From an uncultured Thomasclavelia sp. (GTDB lineage: Bacteria; Bacillota_I; Bacilli_A; Erysipelotrichales; Coprobacillaceae), in contig NZ_CALUXO010000038.1 in NCBI RefSeq assembly GCF_944324745.1, positions 1-49,399 on the forward strand: a stretch of 49,399 nucleotides of DNA, in the 5' to 3' direction. This document shows positions 16,176-25,698 of this stretch, piece after piece (position 1 is the stretch's first letter; every line of letters starts with the position of its first letter). A program made the translations under genes and the position numbers. The notes below the pieces were generated by a model. The model searched no databases. It saw only the letters and a list, made by a program, of their open reading frames with translations, and had not been told where the DNA came from.

Positions 16176-16896
16176 TTTGATAAACTTTTAAACTATCACG
16201 AAGAAATACTAAATTATTTTTAGTTGAAAGTTCTTCTTGGTAAATATAATCATCAACAATTAAGGCTTTTAACTGTTCGAAAGTAGTAATCTTTTGTTTG
16301 ACCATTGCCTCTAACATCTTGCCACGAGCTTGTTTAACACGCATCGAATTACGAACTAGACGATCACTTTTTCTTTCGACAAAATCAATGTTAATAATAT
16401 TAGGATGTTCAACCATTTTATTAAATTCTTTTGAAGCTAAGGAAATGATGTAGTCATCATTAGAAAAATACTCTTTAACTGGATCATGCCAGAATGAATA
16501 TAAATCAAAATCTAGTTTCATCGTCATATCTAAACGATAAGGATAGATACCCGTATGATATTTTAAAACCCCATAATAAGCTGATAGGATTGCTAAATGC
16601 TCGTCCAGGTAGTCAAAGTCATCTTTTTGATAACTGTTTAATGAGAGCTGTTTAAAAACAGTTCCCTGATAACAATATAATGCCGGGGTCATCAAAGGAT
16701 TATCGTCATGATAATAATCATAAACTTGACTGGATAATTTAAAAGATATTTTCATTAAGTCATGTAACTCTTCAATTGAAAATTTACTTAAATATTGATG
16801 TAATTTATCAGTTTTTGATTCAAATAGTAACTCTGTTGGTTTAACAGCATTTAATTTAGGTTTCATTGTTTTAGCCGGAGCTACAATTATTTTCAT
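16168..16896 (-). CDS. yaaA: Peroxide stress protein YaaA (UPF0246/DUF328)
   Basis: 242 residues from the ATG at 16896 (MKIIVAPAKTM), chosen because homologues begin with MKIIISPAK and a GGTGATT ribosome binding site is present; upstream frame to 16974 is not conserved-looking. Family motifs seen are ISPAKTM-like N-terminus, LSAYYGVLKYHTGIYPYRLDM (about 119-139, in two parts) and IINIDFVERK. YaaA lowers free iron and protects DNA during peroxide stress in E. coli. Here it is divergently transcribed from the nucleoid-associated protein gene, with about 60 bases between them for both promoters. Confidence 0.92.
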   Translation of the reverse strand: MKIIVAPAKTMKPKLNAVKPTELLFESKTDKLHQYLSKFSIEELHDLMKISFKLSSQVYDYYHDDNPLMTPALYCYQGTVFKQLSLNSYQKDDFDYLDEHLAILSAYYGVLKYHTGIYPYRLDMTMKLDFDLYSFWHDPVKEYFSNDDYIISLASKEFNKMVEHPNIINIDFVERKSDRLVRNSMRVKQARGKMLEAMVKQKITTFEQLKALIVDDYIYQEELSTKNNLVFLRDSLKVYQKL

Positions 16897-16939
16897 TTCA
16901 ATCACCAAGATAATTATATCGTAATTAAAAAAAATATGA

Positions 16940-16945
16940 TATACT
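16940..16945 (+). promoter_or_regulatory. -10 element of nucleoid-associated protein gene
   Basis: TATACT at 16940-16945 (within TATGATATACT). The predicted transcript would begin near 16951, only a few bases before the possible start codons at 16956 (ATG) and 16962 (GTG). Confidence 0.4.
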
Positions 16946-16955
16946 TTTGTTGGTG

Positions 16956-17969
16956 ATGAAAGTGAATAATACAATTATAATTGATAAAATATTAATCCAC
17001 ATGCTAGATTTAGAACATAGTAAAGTTATCTATTCGGATACCTTTATTAATCTAGTTGAAGGAACAACTGAATATTACGATAAAAAAATTCAAAAATGCT
17101 TTAGTAATACCGGGATCAAAGAATTGGTAGTTGGAAGTGAACATCATTTAATTACGGCAGCTACTAAAATGTTAGAAAGCGATGAAGCTTTTAAAGAAGA
17201 ATCAATTAAAATAACTCAGGATTTATTTGACTTATGTAAAAAAATTGAAGAAATGCCTAATGCTAATTTGATGTTTGTAGAATTAAAACTAAATGGGGTC
17301 AAATATATTTTAATAATTAAATTAAACTATAAAATGATGCCAATGAGCGTAATTGAAGAAATTGATGGAAAACAAAGCATTCGTTTTGTCAATCAACAAA
17401 TTTTGCCAAATAAAACATCAGCAGTTGAAGAAGCAATTATTATTAATGTCGAAGAAAAAGTTATTTCTATCATTGAAAAACGATTTATGATTGATGGAAA
17501 ACCTGGATATTATTTGAATGAACAATATATCAAAGGTGAACCAAAGTTAACCGATAAACAAAAAATGAGTATCATCAATAAAGTAGTTAAAAAAGTTGAT
17601 AGTCAATATAATGTTGTTGATGGCGATCCATTACCATTAGTTAAAAAAGAACTAGTAGATCTAGTTAAATCTCATCGTCCAGTTAAACCAATGGAAGTAG
17701 CTAAAAAAGTTATGGGTGATGATTATAATGCCAGTGAAGAAGTAGAAGTTAATATGAAAGATATGGGAATTGAAGAAGATGATGAAATCATTAATGTTCC
17801 AATTTCTTTAGAACGGATGTCACGTTGTAAACTGGTTTTAGATGATGATCGCGTAATCGAATTAAATGTCGAAGATTATCTAGAGGGTGTCGATATTGAA
17901 AAGCAGGTTGATCCTGATGGTAAATCACGGATTATTTTATCAAATATTCAAGATATTATCGTAAAATAA
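16956..17969 (+). CDS. Nucleoid-associated protein (NdpA/YejK-like, PF04245)
   Basis: 337 residues from ATG 16956. Candidate starts are TTG 16947, ATG 16956 and GTG 16962; GGTGATG at 16952-16958 could serve as ribosome binding site for the GTG, while the ATG could be read from a nearly leaderless mRNA. The N-terminus (IIDKILIHMLDLEHSKVIYSD) and the central KLNGVKYILIIKLNYK segment match the 37-kDa nucleoid-associated family. The C-terminal 90 residues are strongly acidic with a Val-Glu-Val repeat character. The family associates with DNA and its physiological role is poorly defined. The gene stands alone between yaaA and the converging addA. Confidence 0.78.
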   Translation: MKVNNTIIIDKILIHMLDLEHSKVIYSDTFINLVEGTTEYYDKKIQKCFSNTGIKELVVGSEHHLITAATKMLESDEAFKEESIKITQDLFDLCKKIEEMPNANLMFVELKLNGVKYILIIKLNYKMMPMSVIEEIDGKQSIRFVNQQILPNKTSAVEEAIIINVEEKVISIIEKRFMIDGKPGYYLNEQYIKGEPKLTDKQKMSIINKVVKKVDSQYNVVDGDPLPLVKKELVDLVKSHRPVKPMEVAKKVMGDDYNASEEVEVNMKDMGIEEDDEIINVPISLERMSRCKLVLDDDRVIELNVEDYLEGVDIEKQVDPDGKSRIILSNIQDIIVK

Positions 17970-17997
17970 TAAACCTGGTGAACCAGGTTTATTTTTA
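17968..17997. terminator. Bidirectional terminator between nucleoid protein gene and addA
   Basis: AAACCTGG TGA ACCAGGTTT hairpin with T-rich run on the plus strand and AT-rich DNA on the other side; the converging genes share it. Confidence 0.75.
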
Positions 17998-20900
17998 AAA
18001 GATGACATAACGGTCAATATATAAATAATATACTAAAGCTTCAATCTTAGTTTGAGGAAAAACTCGAGCTAAGATTTTTTTGTAATATTCTAATTGCATC
18101 TGATGTAAACTGATTAAAGTTGCTTCATCAACATTAGCTTTCAACCGATCAGTTTTATAATCAATCACGGTTATTTTATCTTCGTTAATACAAACAGCAT
18201 CGAAAATTCCATGAATGATCTGACCGTCTTCAAGCATTGAAAACTCTTTTTCTTTATAAAGATGTAAACTATTAGCCATTAAGGTAAATACATCGCTAGT
18301 TATAAATTTTTCAATATGTGGCAAATAACGTTCAATAACCTGCCAAGCCTGGTTATCAAAAAGTTGATAGCTTTTGATGCGTTGTATTTCTTTAGATAGA
18401 TCAAGATCATTACTAATATTTAATTGTTCTAAAAAACTATGAATTATCGTACCCCTTGAAGAAGCTTCGATATTTTCATCATTTAAATCATAGCTTGCTG
18501 GGATGAACTCGCGATCACCGTCAGCTATTTTTTTAGTAACGGCAATAGTTTTATCTCCAGGATTATCAAAAGGATAATGATAGTTTTGATAATGGTCATA
18601 TAATGCTAGATCAACTTTGGTTTCATCATCATTGGTGATGATGATTTGCTGATCGATATCATCGTGACTAAAAATATTAATAGAAAAACGACTATGTTTA
18701 GTGTTATCTTGGATTAACTGTTTGTTTTGATGAATCATGATAGTTTGAAAATTATGTTTGATCAAGTCAACTGTTTCATCATCATAGTTATCATCTAATA
18801 AGGTTTTATTAATTCCTTGAGCAATGATATCATCATGGGACATGATAGCTATCATCAGCCAGTCAAGATAACTGTTTTGACGACGGGCATTATGATATAG
18901 GATTACTTTATCTTGATCACGAGGATTTTTGATAAAATCAGTTCCATTATTTATTACATAATCTTGCCATCGAGCCAGATCATTAACATCTTTAATTAAT
19001 CCGGTTAAAATTAATTTTTGCGAAGCTCGAGTTAATGCCACATAGAAAATACGCATTTCTTCATTAATTGCTTCATTGGTTTGGTAGTTGCCAATAATTT
19101 TACGATATTTATTATCATATTCAATAATAGCATCATGATATGGCTCTAGATCAGTTTTAATTCTTGGCTTCATGGCAATACCTAACTGTTTATCACTGAT
19201 AATTTGTTCTCTGGCATCTTGCTGGTTAAATTTATTATGCAGATTAGAGACAAAAACAATAGGGAATTCTAATCCTTTGGATTTATGAATGGTCATAAAC
19301 GAAACGACATTATCATCATGGCTGGAAACTGTTGCTGGTGACATGCCTATACCATTATCTAACAAATTAGTAAAGCTGGTTGTGATTTTATTTAATGATT
19401 CATCTTTTTGTTCTTCTAATTTTTGAATAAACAGCTCCACGTTAGCCACTCTTTGTCCGCCGTTGATCAAAGAAGCTAAAAATGGTAAATATTGGCTGTC
19501 GTCTAAAAATTTTAACAGTCCCTCTTTTACAGTATGAGTATTAAAATATTCACGCATTTGCTGATAATAATCTAAAAAAGCTTGTAATCTTTGAAAATCA
19601 GTTCCTTTTGCTGCAATATAATTGATAATATTATCATAAATTGAAATACTATCATCTTGACGGATACTGGCCATAAGATTTTCATCAAAATTACTGATCA
19701 AATAATTACCCATCATTAAACTAGTCATTGCAATATCATCTAAATGATTATTAAAAGCTTTTAAGACATGAATTAAATCAATAATTTCAATTTCCTGTAA
19801 AAATCCCTGCGATAAAACAATATGACTAGGAATAGCATAACGATTAAAGATCTTTTTAAAAGCAATAAAGCTACGGGTATTACGCATCAAGACAACAATA
19901 TCACGATAATTCGTTAAACGTAAACTATGATCATAATTTTCTAATTCCAGCTTACCAACGATATCCTGAATTCGTTTGGCAACCATCTTGGCTTCGATTT
20001 CAGCATCAGTATTATTACTACCAGTTTGATATGATAATAAAATTTCACTAGTAAATTGATTTTGTGATTCAATGCGCTGATTAGCCTTTTTAGTAACCAT
20101 TTCTTTTTCTTCGATTTCCTTAGCGCCTTCTTTTCGTAAATAATCATAATTTAACTTAGCACTGTCATCTAAATAATAATCCAAACCGCCAATATCTTTG
20201 TCCATAATTTGATTGAAAATATAGTTGACGCTATCTAAGACAATCTTGTTGGAACGATAATTATAGCGTAAATCGATTCGCTTTGTACCTGGTAGCTGAT
20301 TGAAAGTTAAATATTTTTGATTAAAGATTTCGGGATCAGCTTCACGGAAACGATAGATCGATTGTTTCATATCACCAACCATAAAGCGATTGATCTTTGG
20401 CTCTTGATAATTAGCAATTTTATTAATTAAAGTTTCTTGAATCTGATTAGTATCTTGATATTCATCAATCATAATTTCTTTTAACTGATGATAGAGCAAG
20501 TCAACTACCTGGTATTGGGGCTCTAAAAGTTCTAACGCATAGGCTTCTAGATCATTGAAGTCTAAAATGTTATTAGCTTGTTTATATTGTTTATAGGCTG
20601 CTTTGAATTCATTTAAATAAGTTACCAGCTGTTCAATTGGTTCCAAGGACGTTTGTAAAACCTGTTTAAATTCTTCAAGATCATCATAAACTAAATCATT
20701 AAACTTGCTTTGATAAAACTTGACGATGTTATTTTTTCGACGATTATATTCAGCTTTGTATTCTTCATTATTTTCATTAAATAACCCACGACTATCATAG
20801 CTTTTGATTAATTTAGCTTTACTGGCAAAAATGATTTGTTCAATGTCATTATTGTCAAGTGCTTTTAGTAAATCAAAATAATATTTTAAATGCGCATCAT

Positions 20901-21690
20901 ATGGTGATGGTAAATTAGCTTTTTTAGGATTATCATCAAATGGATTTTGATAATAAAAACTTAATTGATGGGTAGCAGCATAGTTAGCTAACTCATAAAC
21001 TTTATTTAATCCCATGATTGCCTGTTGCTTTAATAATTTAATGACCTGTGGGGTAATAGGCCAGGTTTGATATGACTGATCAGTTAGGATATGCTGGTAA
21101 ATATTAGTTTTGATTTCTTCAAGATACTGGTCGAAATTATAAATAGTATTGCTTAAGTTTTCAAATTTAAAGATTGCGCCTTTAAATTTTTGAAAATAAT
21201 AATCCGCAAAGTAGGTACCAACAAAGTCATTAAACTGATCATCTTGACACCATTTAGCTAAACATTGATCTAAAACTTGATGCTTGATTAAAGTCGGATC
21301 ACTACAAATTTCAAAATTACTATTTAAATTAATTAAGTATCCGTATTGTTTTAACAAAGTACTACAAAATCCATGGAAGTTTGTAATATAAGCTTTCGGT
21401 AATAACTGTTTTTGTTTAAGTAAGTGGTCTTTTAATTCAGTCGAAATATCTTCTTGTAAACGTTGTTGTAAAGTGGCCTCTAAGCGCTGTTTCATTTCTA
21501 AGGCTGCAGCATTAGTAAAGGTTAAAACTAACAGGGAATCAACATTATAACCATCATCTTCAATTAGTGACATGATACGGTTAACTAAGATTTTTGTTTT
21601 TCCAGAACCAGCAGGAGCTGAAACTAAAATGGAACAATTACGAGTTTCTACTGCTTCTTGTTGGCCACTATTTAACGAACTAACCGGCAT
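17995..21690 (-). CDS. addA: ATP-dependent helicase/nuclease subunit A (AddA)
   Basis: 1231 residues from ATG 21690, which has GGAAGGTG at good distance; a GTG at 21699 in the same frame is an alternative. UvrD-type SF1A helicase: P-loop APAGSGKT (about residues 25-32), motif II IDEYQDTN (about 410), motif III MVGDMKQSIYRFR, motif V FMTIHKSKGLEFP and motif VI VALTRASQKL. The C-terminal RecB-type nuclease domain carries VIDYKTDRL (about 1175). With AddB it processes double-strand breaks to Chi-like sites for RecA loading. It overlaps the 3' end of addB by 11 nt, so both subunits are coupled. Confidence 0.96.
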   Translation of the reverse strand: MPVSSLNSGQQEAVETRNCSILVSAPAGSGKTKILVNRIMSLIEDDGYNVDSLLVLTFTNAAALEMKQRLEATLQQRLQEDISTELKDHLLKQKQLLPKAYITNFHGFCSTLLKQYGYLINLNSNFEICSDPTLIKHQVLDQCLAKWCQDDQFNDFVGTYFADYYFQKFKGAIFKFENLSNTIYNFDQYLEEIKTNIYQHILTDQSYQTWPITPQVIKLLKQQAIMGLNKVYELANYAATHQLSFYYQNPFDDNPKKANLPSPYDAHLKYYFDLLKALDNNDIEQIIFASKAKLIKSYDSRGLFNENNEEYKAEYNRRKNNIVKFYQSKFNDLVYDDLEEFKQVLQTSLEPIEQLVTYLNEFKAAYKQYKQANNILDFNDLEAYALELLEPQYQVVDLLYHQLKEIMIDEYQDTNQIQETLINKIANYQEPKINRFMVGDMKQSIYRFREADPEIFNQKYLTFNQLPGTKRIDLRYNYRSNKIVLDSVNYIFNQIMDKDIGGLDYYLDDSAKLNYDYLRKEGAKEIEEKEMVTKKANQRIESQNQFTSEILLSYQTGSNNTDAEIEAKMVAKRIQDIVGKLELENYDHSLRLTNYRDIVVLMRNTRSFIAFKKIFNRYAIPSHIVLSQGFLQEIEIIDLIHVLKAFNNHLDDIAMTSLMMGNYLISNFDENLMASIRQDDSISIYDNIINYIAAKGTDFQRLQAFLDYYQQMREYFNTHTVKEGLLKFLDDSQYLPFLASLINGGQRVANVELFIQKLEEQKDESLNKITTSFTNLLDNGIGMSPATVSSHDDNVVSFMTIHKSKGLEFPIVFVSNLHNKFNQQDAREQIISDKQLGIAMKPRIKTDLEPYHDAIIEYDNKYRKIIGNYQTNEAINEEMRIFYVALTRASQKLILTGLIKDVNDLARWQDYVINNGTDFIKNPRDQDKVILYHNARRQNSYLDWLMIAIMSHDDIIAQGINKTLLDDNYDDETVDLIKHNFQTIMIHQNKQLIQDNTKHSRFSINIFSHDDIDQQIIITNDDETKVDLALYDHYQNYHYPFDNPGDKTIAVTKKIADGDREFIPASYDLNDENIEASSRGTIIHSFLEQLNISNDLDLSKEIQRIKSYQLFDNQAWQVIERYLPHIEKFITSDVFTLMANSLHLYKEKEFSMLEDGQIIHGIFDAVCINEDKITVIDYKTDRLKANVDEATLISLHQMQLEYYKKILARVFPQTKIEALVYYLYIDRYVIF

Positions 21691-24556
21691 TTTCTTCACC
21701 TTCCTTAATTAAGTATTCTAAATTTTCGTCATTTACTAATGTATATTCATTATAAAATACATCAAAATTACAAATAGCACGATAGTTACAATATGTACAA
21801 GGATTGACCTTGGTAAAAATAGCTGGATCATTGCTGCCTTTAGGGGCAATGGCAATATTACCACTTTCAAGTTGCTGGTAAAGTGTTTCAATATGACCAG
21901 TGACATAGTCAATTAATCGCTTTAAAGCAAAACTACTTAAAATATTACCTTTATAACTATCATCCTTTTTGACATAACGAGCTTTGATAATATTAGAACT
22001 TGTATCAAAATCATTATCGATGTTAGTTACGATTTTTTCATTAACATAACCATTCATTCGATATTGTTTAAAATAGTTTTCGCTTAATTCTGCTTCATTA
22101 ATTTTTTTAGTACTGCTTAAAATTCTTCTTTTAGTATTAAAGTATAATAAAGCTCCTAAATCTAATTGATATTTACTGGCTAAAGTATCTAAATATAGCA
22201 GCATTTGAATATTAAAACCTTGAATAGCCAGTGAAATATCTAAATCTTTGTTGCTGGATTTATAGTCAATGATTTTCAAATAATTTTCATATTGATCAAC
22301 GCGATCAACGATTCCGGTAAATTTAAAATCTGGATATTGACGGTTGATTTCTAATTCACTTTCAATAATATTAAAATCAGATGCCTGTAATTGCTGGTTT
22401 AAAACAATGATCGTATTAATCAAATCTTGACTGATCATTCTAATAATATAATGATTATTATAGTTGGTTAGACGGTCTAATAATTGATTGTCACTTAGAT
22501 ATTGATTGATTGTCTGGTGAATCATCGTTTTTAAATTATTAAGATCTAATTCTTTTTGACTGAACAAATCTTTGCTTTGTTCTAAGACATAATGAACGAT
22601 CGAACCGATTTCGTTGGTTTGAAAGATTACTTGTTTAAATGGATATATTTTTAAGCCGTATTGATGATAATACTTATAAGGACAGCCATTATATGTTTCT
22701 AATTTACTAGCTGATAGATAGTTAGAAAATAAAGGAACTGATAAAGTAACTGGCTGATTTTTATTTTGTTTATAATAAGCAATCATTTGATTTATCGCTT
22801 CTTTTTGAGTAGTTTGACCACCTTTTAAATACAGATTTTTAAGTAAGCTGGCATGAAGATAATCTTTGGATATATCAAGATTTTTAATATCAAACAGCTG
22901 TTTTAATTGGGTATATAATGATGATTTTAATAGCGGTTGTCCATCAATGGTGCCATTAGCAAAACTGATAACAACAAAATTATCATTGCTGTTTAAAACC
23001 TTTAGAATATTATTTTGGTTGACAGCAATTTTAAAGTTTAAATCAGGTAATTTCAAACATTGATAATCATGATCTAATAATATTCCCGTATCTTTAAATT
23101 GTTCAGGAACAACGGTTTCATTAACTCCAGTTAAATAGATTTGCTTACAGTTGATAATTCCGCTATAAGGCTGATGATAATTTAATAAGTATATATGATC
23201 TTGGTATAGGATTTTATCTTCTTTTAATTGCGGTTTTAATTGATTAACTAATAAATTAAAGTCATTTAAAGTAAAACTTTGATCACTAGTTAGATCTTTA
23301 AAGAAATTTATTAGCAGTAAAGAATTTTCATTAGTTATCATTTCTTGATTAATAAAATCAATCATCACTTTAGAAAAATCAGTTAAACTACGACAATTAT
23401 CAAAACAATAATTATTAAACGAATCAGGAATTCTTTTAGTTTCAATATAGATTTTTTTAATTTTATCAACAAAATTATAATCACTGTATTTTTTAAGAAC
23501 TTTAGTATCAATTAAATCAATCAAATCATCATTTTGGTGATTTAATTGATATTTAAGCAATAATAAACAGGCTTCTAATTCTTTAAAGACTCGATTTTGC
23601 GTTAAGTTATGGGGAATATTAAAATTAGCCAAGGTTTCTAAAAGTAATGTTTGATATTCTTGATTAGGATAATAAATAGCATAATCATGATAATGTCCTT
23701 GATTATCCACTAAATCACGATAAATATTTAACACAACACTTTCAATTTCTGCTTTTGGAGTTGTCTGAATAATCGTATATAATGGATTATTTCCTGGATA
23801 TTTTGGTGCCTGTAAAGAAAAAGTATATTGGTTTAAATGGTTTAAATAGCCGCTATCATGATTATCATTAATGGTTTCTGAAGTCAGATAACTTAGATAT
23901 GGCTGATTTAAATCACGAGCATCATTATTACATGTTAATAAAACAATAACATCGCTGTATTTTGATAATTGTTTAACAAAATGATAATGATGTTTGGTTA
24001 AGACTTTTTCAGTAATGAAATAATAATGATTGTTGGCAATTTGATCATCCAGTTGCTCCAACAATAAATCAGCAACTTTGAATACTTTATCATTTAAATT
24101 TGATTCTTTAATTTGAAAATATAGTTCAATTATAGTTTCCATCTTTGTTTTAGACATAGCTGGAATATTGTTTAGGACGTTTTTATCAAGTTCTTCTAAA
24201 TAAAATAGATCATAGATATCTAATAATTCACTAATTAAGTCGATTTTATTGGGAGTATTAAATAGATTATCATCGCTTTCAATTAGTAATTTAATGATTA
24301 AAATTTTATCTAATTTACTATATTCTTGAATATTGATATGATAAATACTAAGCAATTTTGTGATTAACTGTTTATAAGTGATTATTTGAATATTGAATAG
24401 AGTATCAATGTAATTGAAACAAGCTTCTTCAAAAAATAAAGGATCATCAACAATCAAATAGTAAGTATCAAAAATGTTGTTTTGAGCTTGTTTGATAGTT
24501 GTTTGAATCAGTTTTTTTATATTAGTGGTATAATTTAGATTACAGATAGTTTTCAT
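21680..24556 (-). CDS. addB: ATP-dependent nuclease subunit B (AddB)
   Basis: 958 residues (usual 1100-1170, so short). The C-terminal RecB-type nuclease domain is clear: IDYKSS motif (about 765) and the four Fe-S cysteines, one in NGCPYKYY (about 624) and three in CTYCNYRAIC (about 918). The N-terminus begins directly with strand-like sequence; the Walker A motif usually found within the first 20 residues of B. subtilis AddB is absent, although other segments of the inactivated helicase fold are recognisable (LIVDDPLFFE; YLTGVNETVVP). An ATP site is therefore lacking, as in some other AddB/RexB proteins. Start ATG has CGGAGGAA. First gene of the addBA operon. Confidence 0.93.
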   Translation of the reverse strand: MKTICNLNYTTNIKKLIQTTIKQAQNNIFDTYYLIVDDPLFFEEACFNYIDTLFNIQIITYKQLITKLLSIYHINIQEYSKLDKILIIKLLIESDDNLFNTPNKIDLISELLDIYDLFYLEELDKNVLNNIPAMSKTKMETIIELYFQIKESNLNDKVFKVADLLLEQLDDQIANNHYYFITEKVLTKHHYHFVKQLSKYSDVIVLLTCNNDARDLNQPYLSYLTSETINDNHDSGYLNHLNQYTFSLQAPKYPGNNPLYTIIQTTPKAEIESVVLNIYRDLVDNQGHYHDYAIYYPNQEYQTLLLETLANFNIPHNLTQNRVFKELEACLLLLKYQLNHQNDDLIDLIDTKVLKKYSDYNFVDKIKKIYIETKRIPDSFNNYCFDNCRSLTDFSKVMIDFINQEMITNENSLLLINFFKDLTSDQSFTLNDFNLLVNQLKPQLKEDKILYQDHIYLLNYHQPYSGIINCKQIYLTGVNETVVPEQFKDTGILLDHDYQCLKLPDLNFKIAVNQNNILKVLNSNDNFVVISFANGTIDGQPLLKSSLYTQLKQLFDIKNLDISKDYLHASLLKNLYLKGGQTTQKEAINQMIAYYKQNKNQPVTLSVPLFSNYLSASKLETYNGCPYKYYHQYGLKIYPFKQVIFQTNEIGSIVHYVLEQSKDLFSQKELDLNNLKTMIHQTINQYLSDNQLLDRLTNYNNHYIIRMISQDLINTIIVLNQQLQASDFNIIESELEINRQYPDFKFTGIVDRVDQYENYLKIIDYKSSNKDLDISLAIQGFNIQMLLYLDTLASKYQLDLGALLYFNTKRRILSSTKKINEAELSENYFKQYRMNGYVNEKIVTNIDNDFDTSSNIIKARYVKKDDSYKGNILSSFALKRLIDYVTGHIETLYQQLESGNIAIAPKGSNDPAIFTKVNPCTYCNYRAICNFDVFYNEYTLVNDENLEYLIKEGEENAG

Positions 24557-24587
24557 GAAATTCCTCCGTTATTATAGTTAAAATAAA

Positions 24588-24615
24588 TAAAAGTGAAATT
24601 ATTGATTTCACTTTA
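24588..24615 (-). terminator. Terminator of MBL-fold gene
   Basis: AAAGTGAAAT/ATTTCACTTT hairpin overlapping the 3' end of the MBL gene; followed on the minus strand by TATTTATTTT. Confidence 0.7.
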
Positions 24616-25402
24616 AACTATTTTTTTGATAAATCATTTCTGCTTTACGATAAGCAACATAATAAGCTTGCTGGTCATCAAAAGTTGGAGCACTATTTTC
24701 AACCCCTTCAATTTTACCATCAAGTAACTGTTTACAAAGAGATGACAAGTCTTTCATTAAATTTAAATCTAATTGATTATATGAACTTACTTTTGACATC
24801 GTTTCTTGCTGATTGTGGCCACCCCAGAATTTCCAGGTATTATCAACCCCTTTACTTTCTAGATAGGCAATAACTTTGTCTAAATTGGCTAAATAATCTT
24901 TTATAGGCAAACTATGATACAGCTGCATCCAGACACCACAACCAGATCCGATAGCATCACCACTATAGAGACAATGATGCTCATAATCTAAAAAAATCAT
25001 CGAACCAGGAGTATGTCCAGCTAGCAAGATGGCTTCGATATGATGGTTACCAATGTCAAATAGCTGATGATCTTGGATATCTTTAATTTGACTAAAATCG
25101 ATCAATGGAAAATCGGGCATCAATTTTTGGTTATCCAAATAAACTTGTTTATCTAAATAAGATAAATAAATCTCATCAAACTCTTTCATAGCCCCGGTAT
25201 GATCTAAGTGTCCGTGAGTACAAGCTGCAACAACTGGTAAATTAGTTAATGATCTAATTGTTGGTAGGATGGGTTTTTTAAATAAACCCAAATCAATTAA
25301 AAGGGCTTTTTGACTGCCGATAATTAAATAACAAGAATCTAAATCTTCATCATTAATGTAATAACTATGGGGATTGATTTGAACTGTTTGATATAGTGTC
25401 AT
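24608..25402 (-). CDS. MBL-fold metallo-hydrolase (glyoxalase II-like)
   Basis: 264 residues. The metal-binding HxHxDH motif is CTHGHLDHTG (about residues 61-70), a further ligand is in LAGHTPGSMIFLD (about 132-144; His in GHTPG), and the last Asp in YSGDAIGSG (about 151-159). A late His in WGGHNQQET (about 196-204) completes the site. This is the MBL pattern of GloB/flavodiiron-like hydrolases; substrate is unknown. RBS is GAGGAAG. It is transcribed towards addB and ends in its own terminator, so it is probably a separate unit. Confidence 0.88.
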   Translation of the reverse strand: MTLYQTVQINPHSYYINDEDLDSCYLIIGSQKALLIDLGLFKKPILPTIRSLTNLPVVAACTHGHLDHTGAMKEFDEIYLSYLDKQVYLDNQKLMPDFPLIDFSQIKDIQDHQLFDIGNHHIEAILLAGHTPGSMIFLDYEHHCLYSGDAIGSGCGVWMQLYHSLPIKDYLANLDKVIAYLESKGVDNTWKFWGGHNQQETMSKVSSYNQLDLNLMKDLSSLCKQLLDGKIEGVENSAPTFDDQQAYYVAYRKAEMIYQKNSLK

Positions 25403-25698
25403 ACTTTCTTCCTCGATAAAAATGATTGTTTTCTTTATTTAAAAGTATACTGGAAATATCAAAAAATTCAAGTTAAGAGCCTTTTATAATCAAGGATGAA
25501 AAGCAGTTTAAATACTAAAAATAATCTTTTAAAACCTTTTAATTAACTTTGAAATGGTTGTATTTTCGCTTGATAAGCCAAAAAATAAAAAAATAATTTA
25601 AATAAAATTATTAAAACCACAAATAATTAATCTTATTTTCTATTTGAAATTTTACATATTTTGCGTAATCAAGTAAAATAAAGGCTGGAGGGAAGAAA

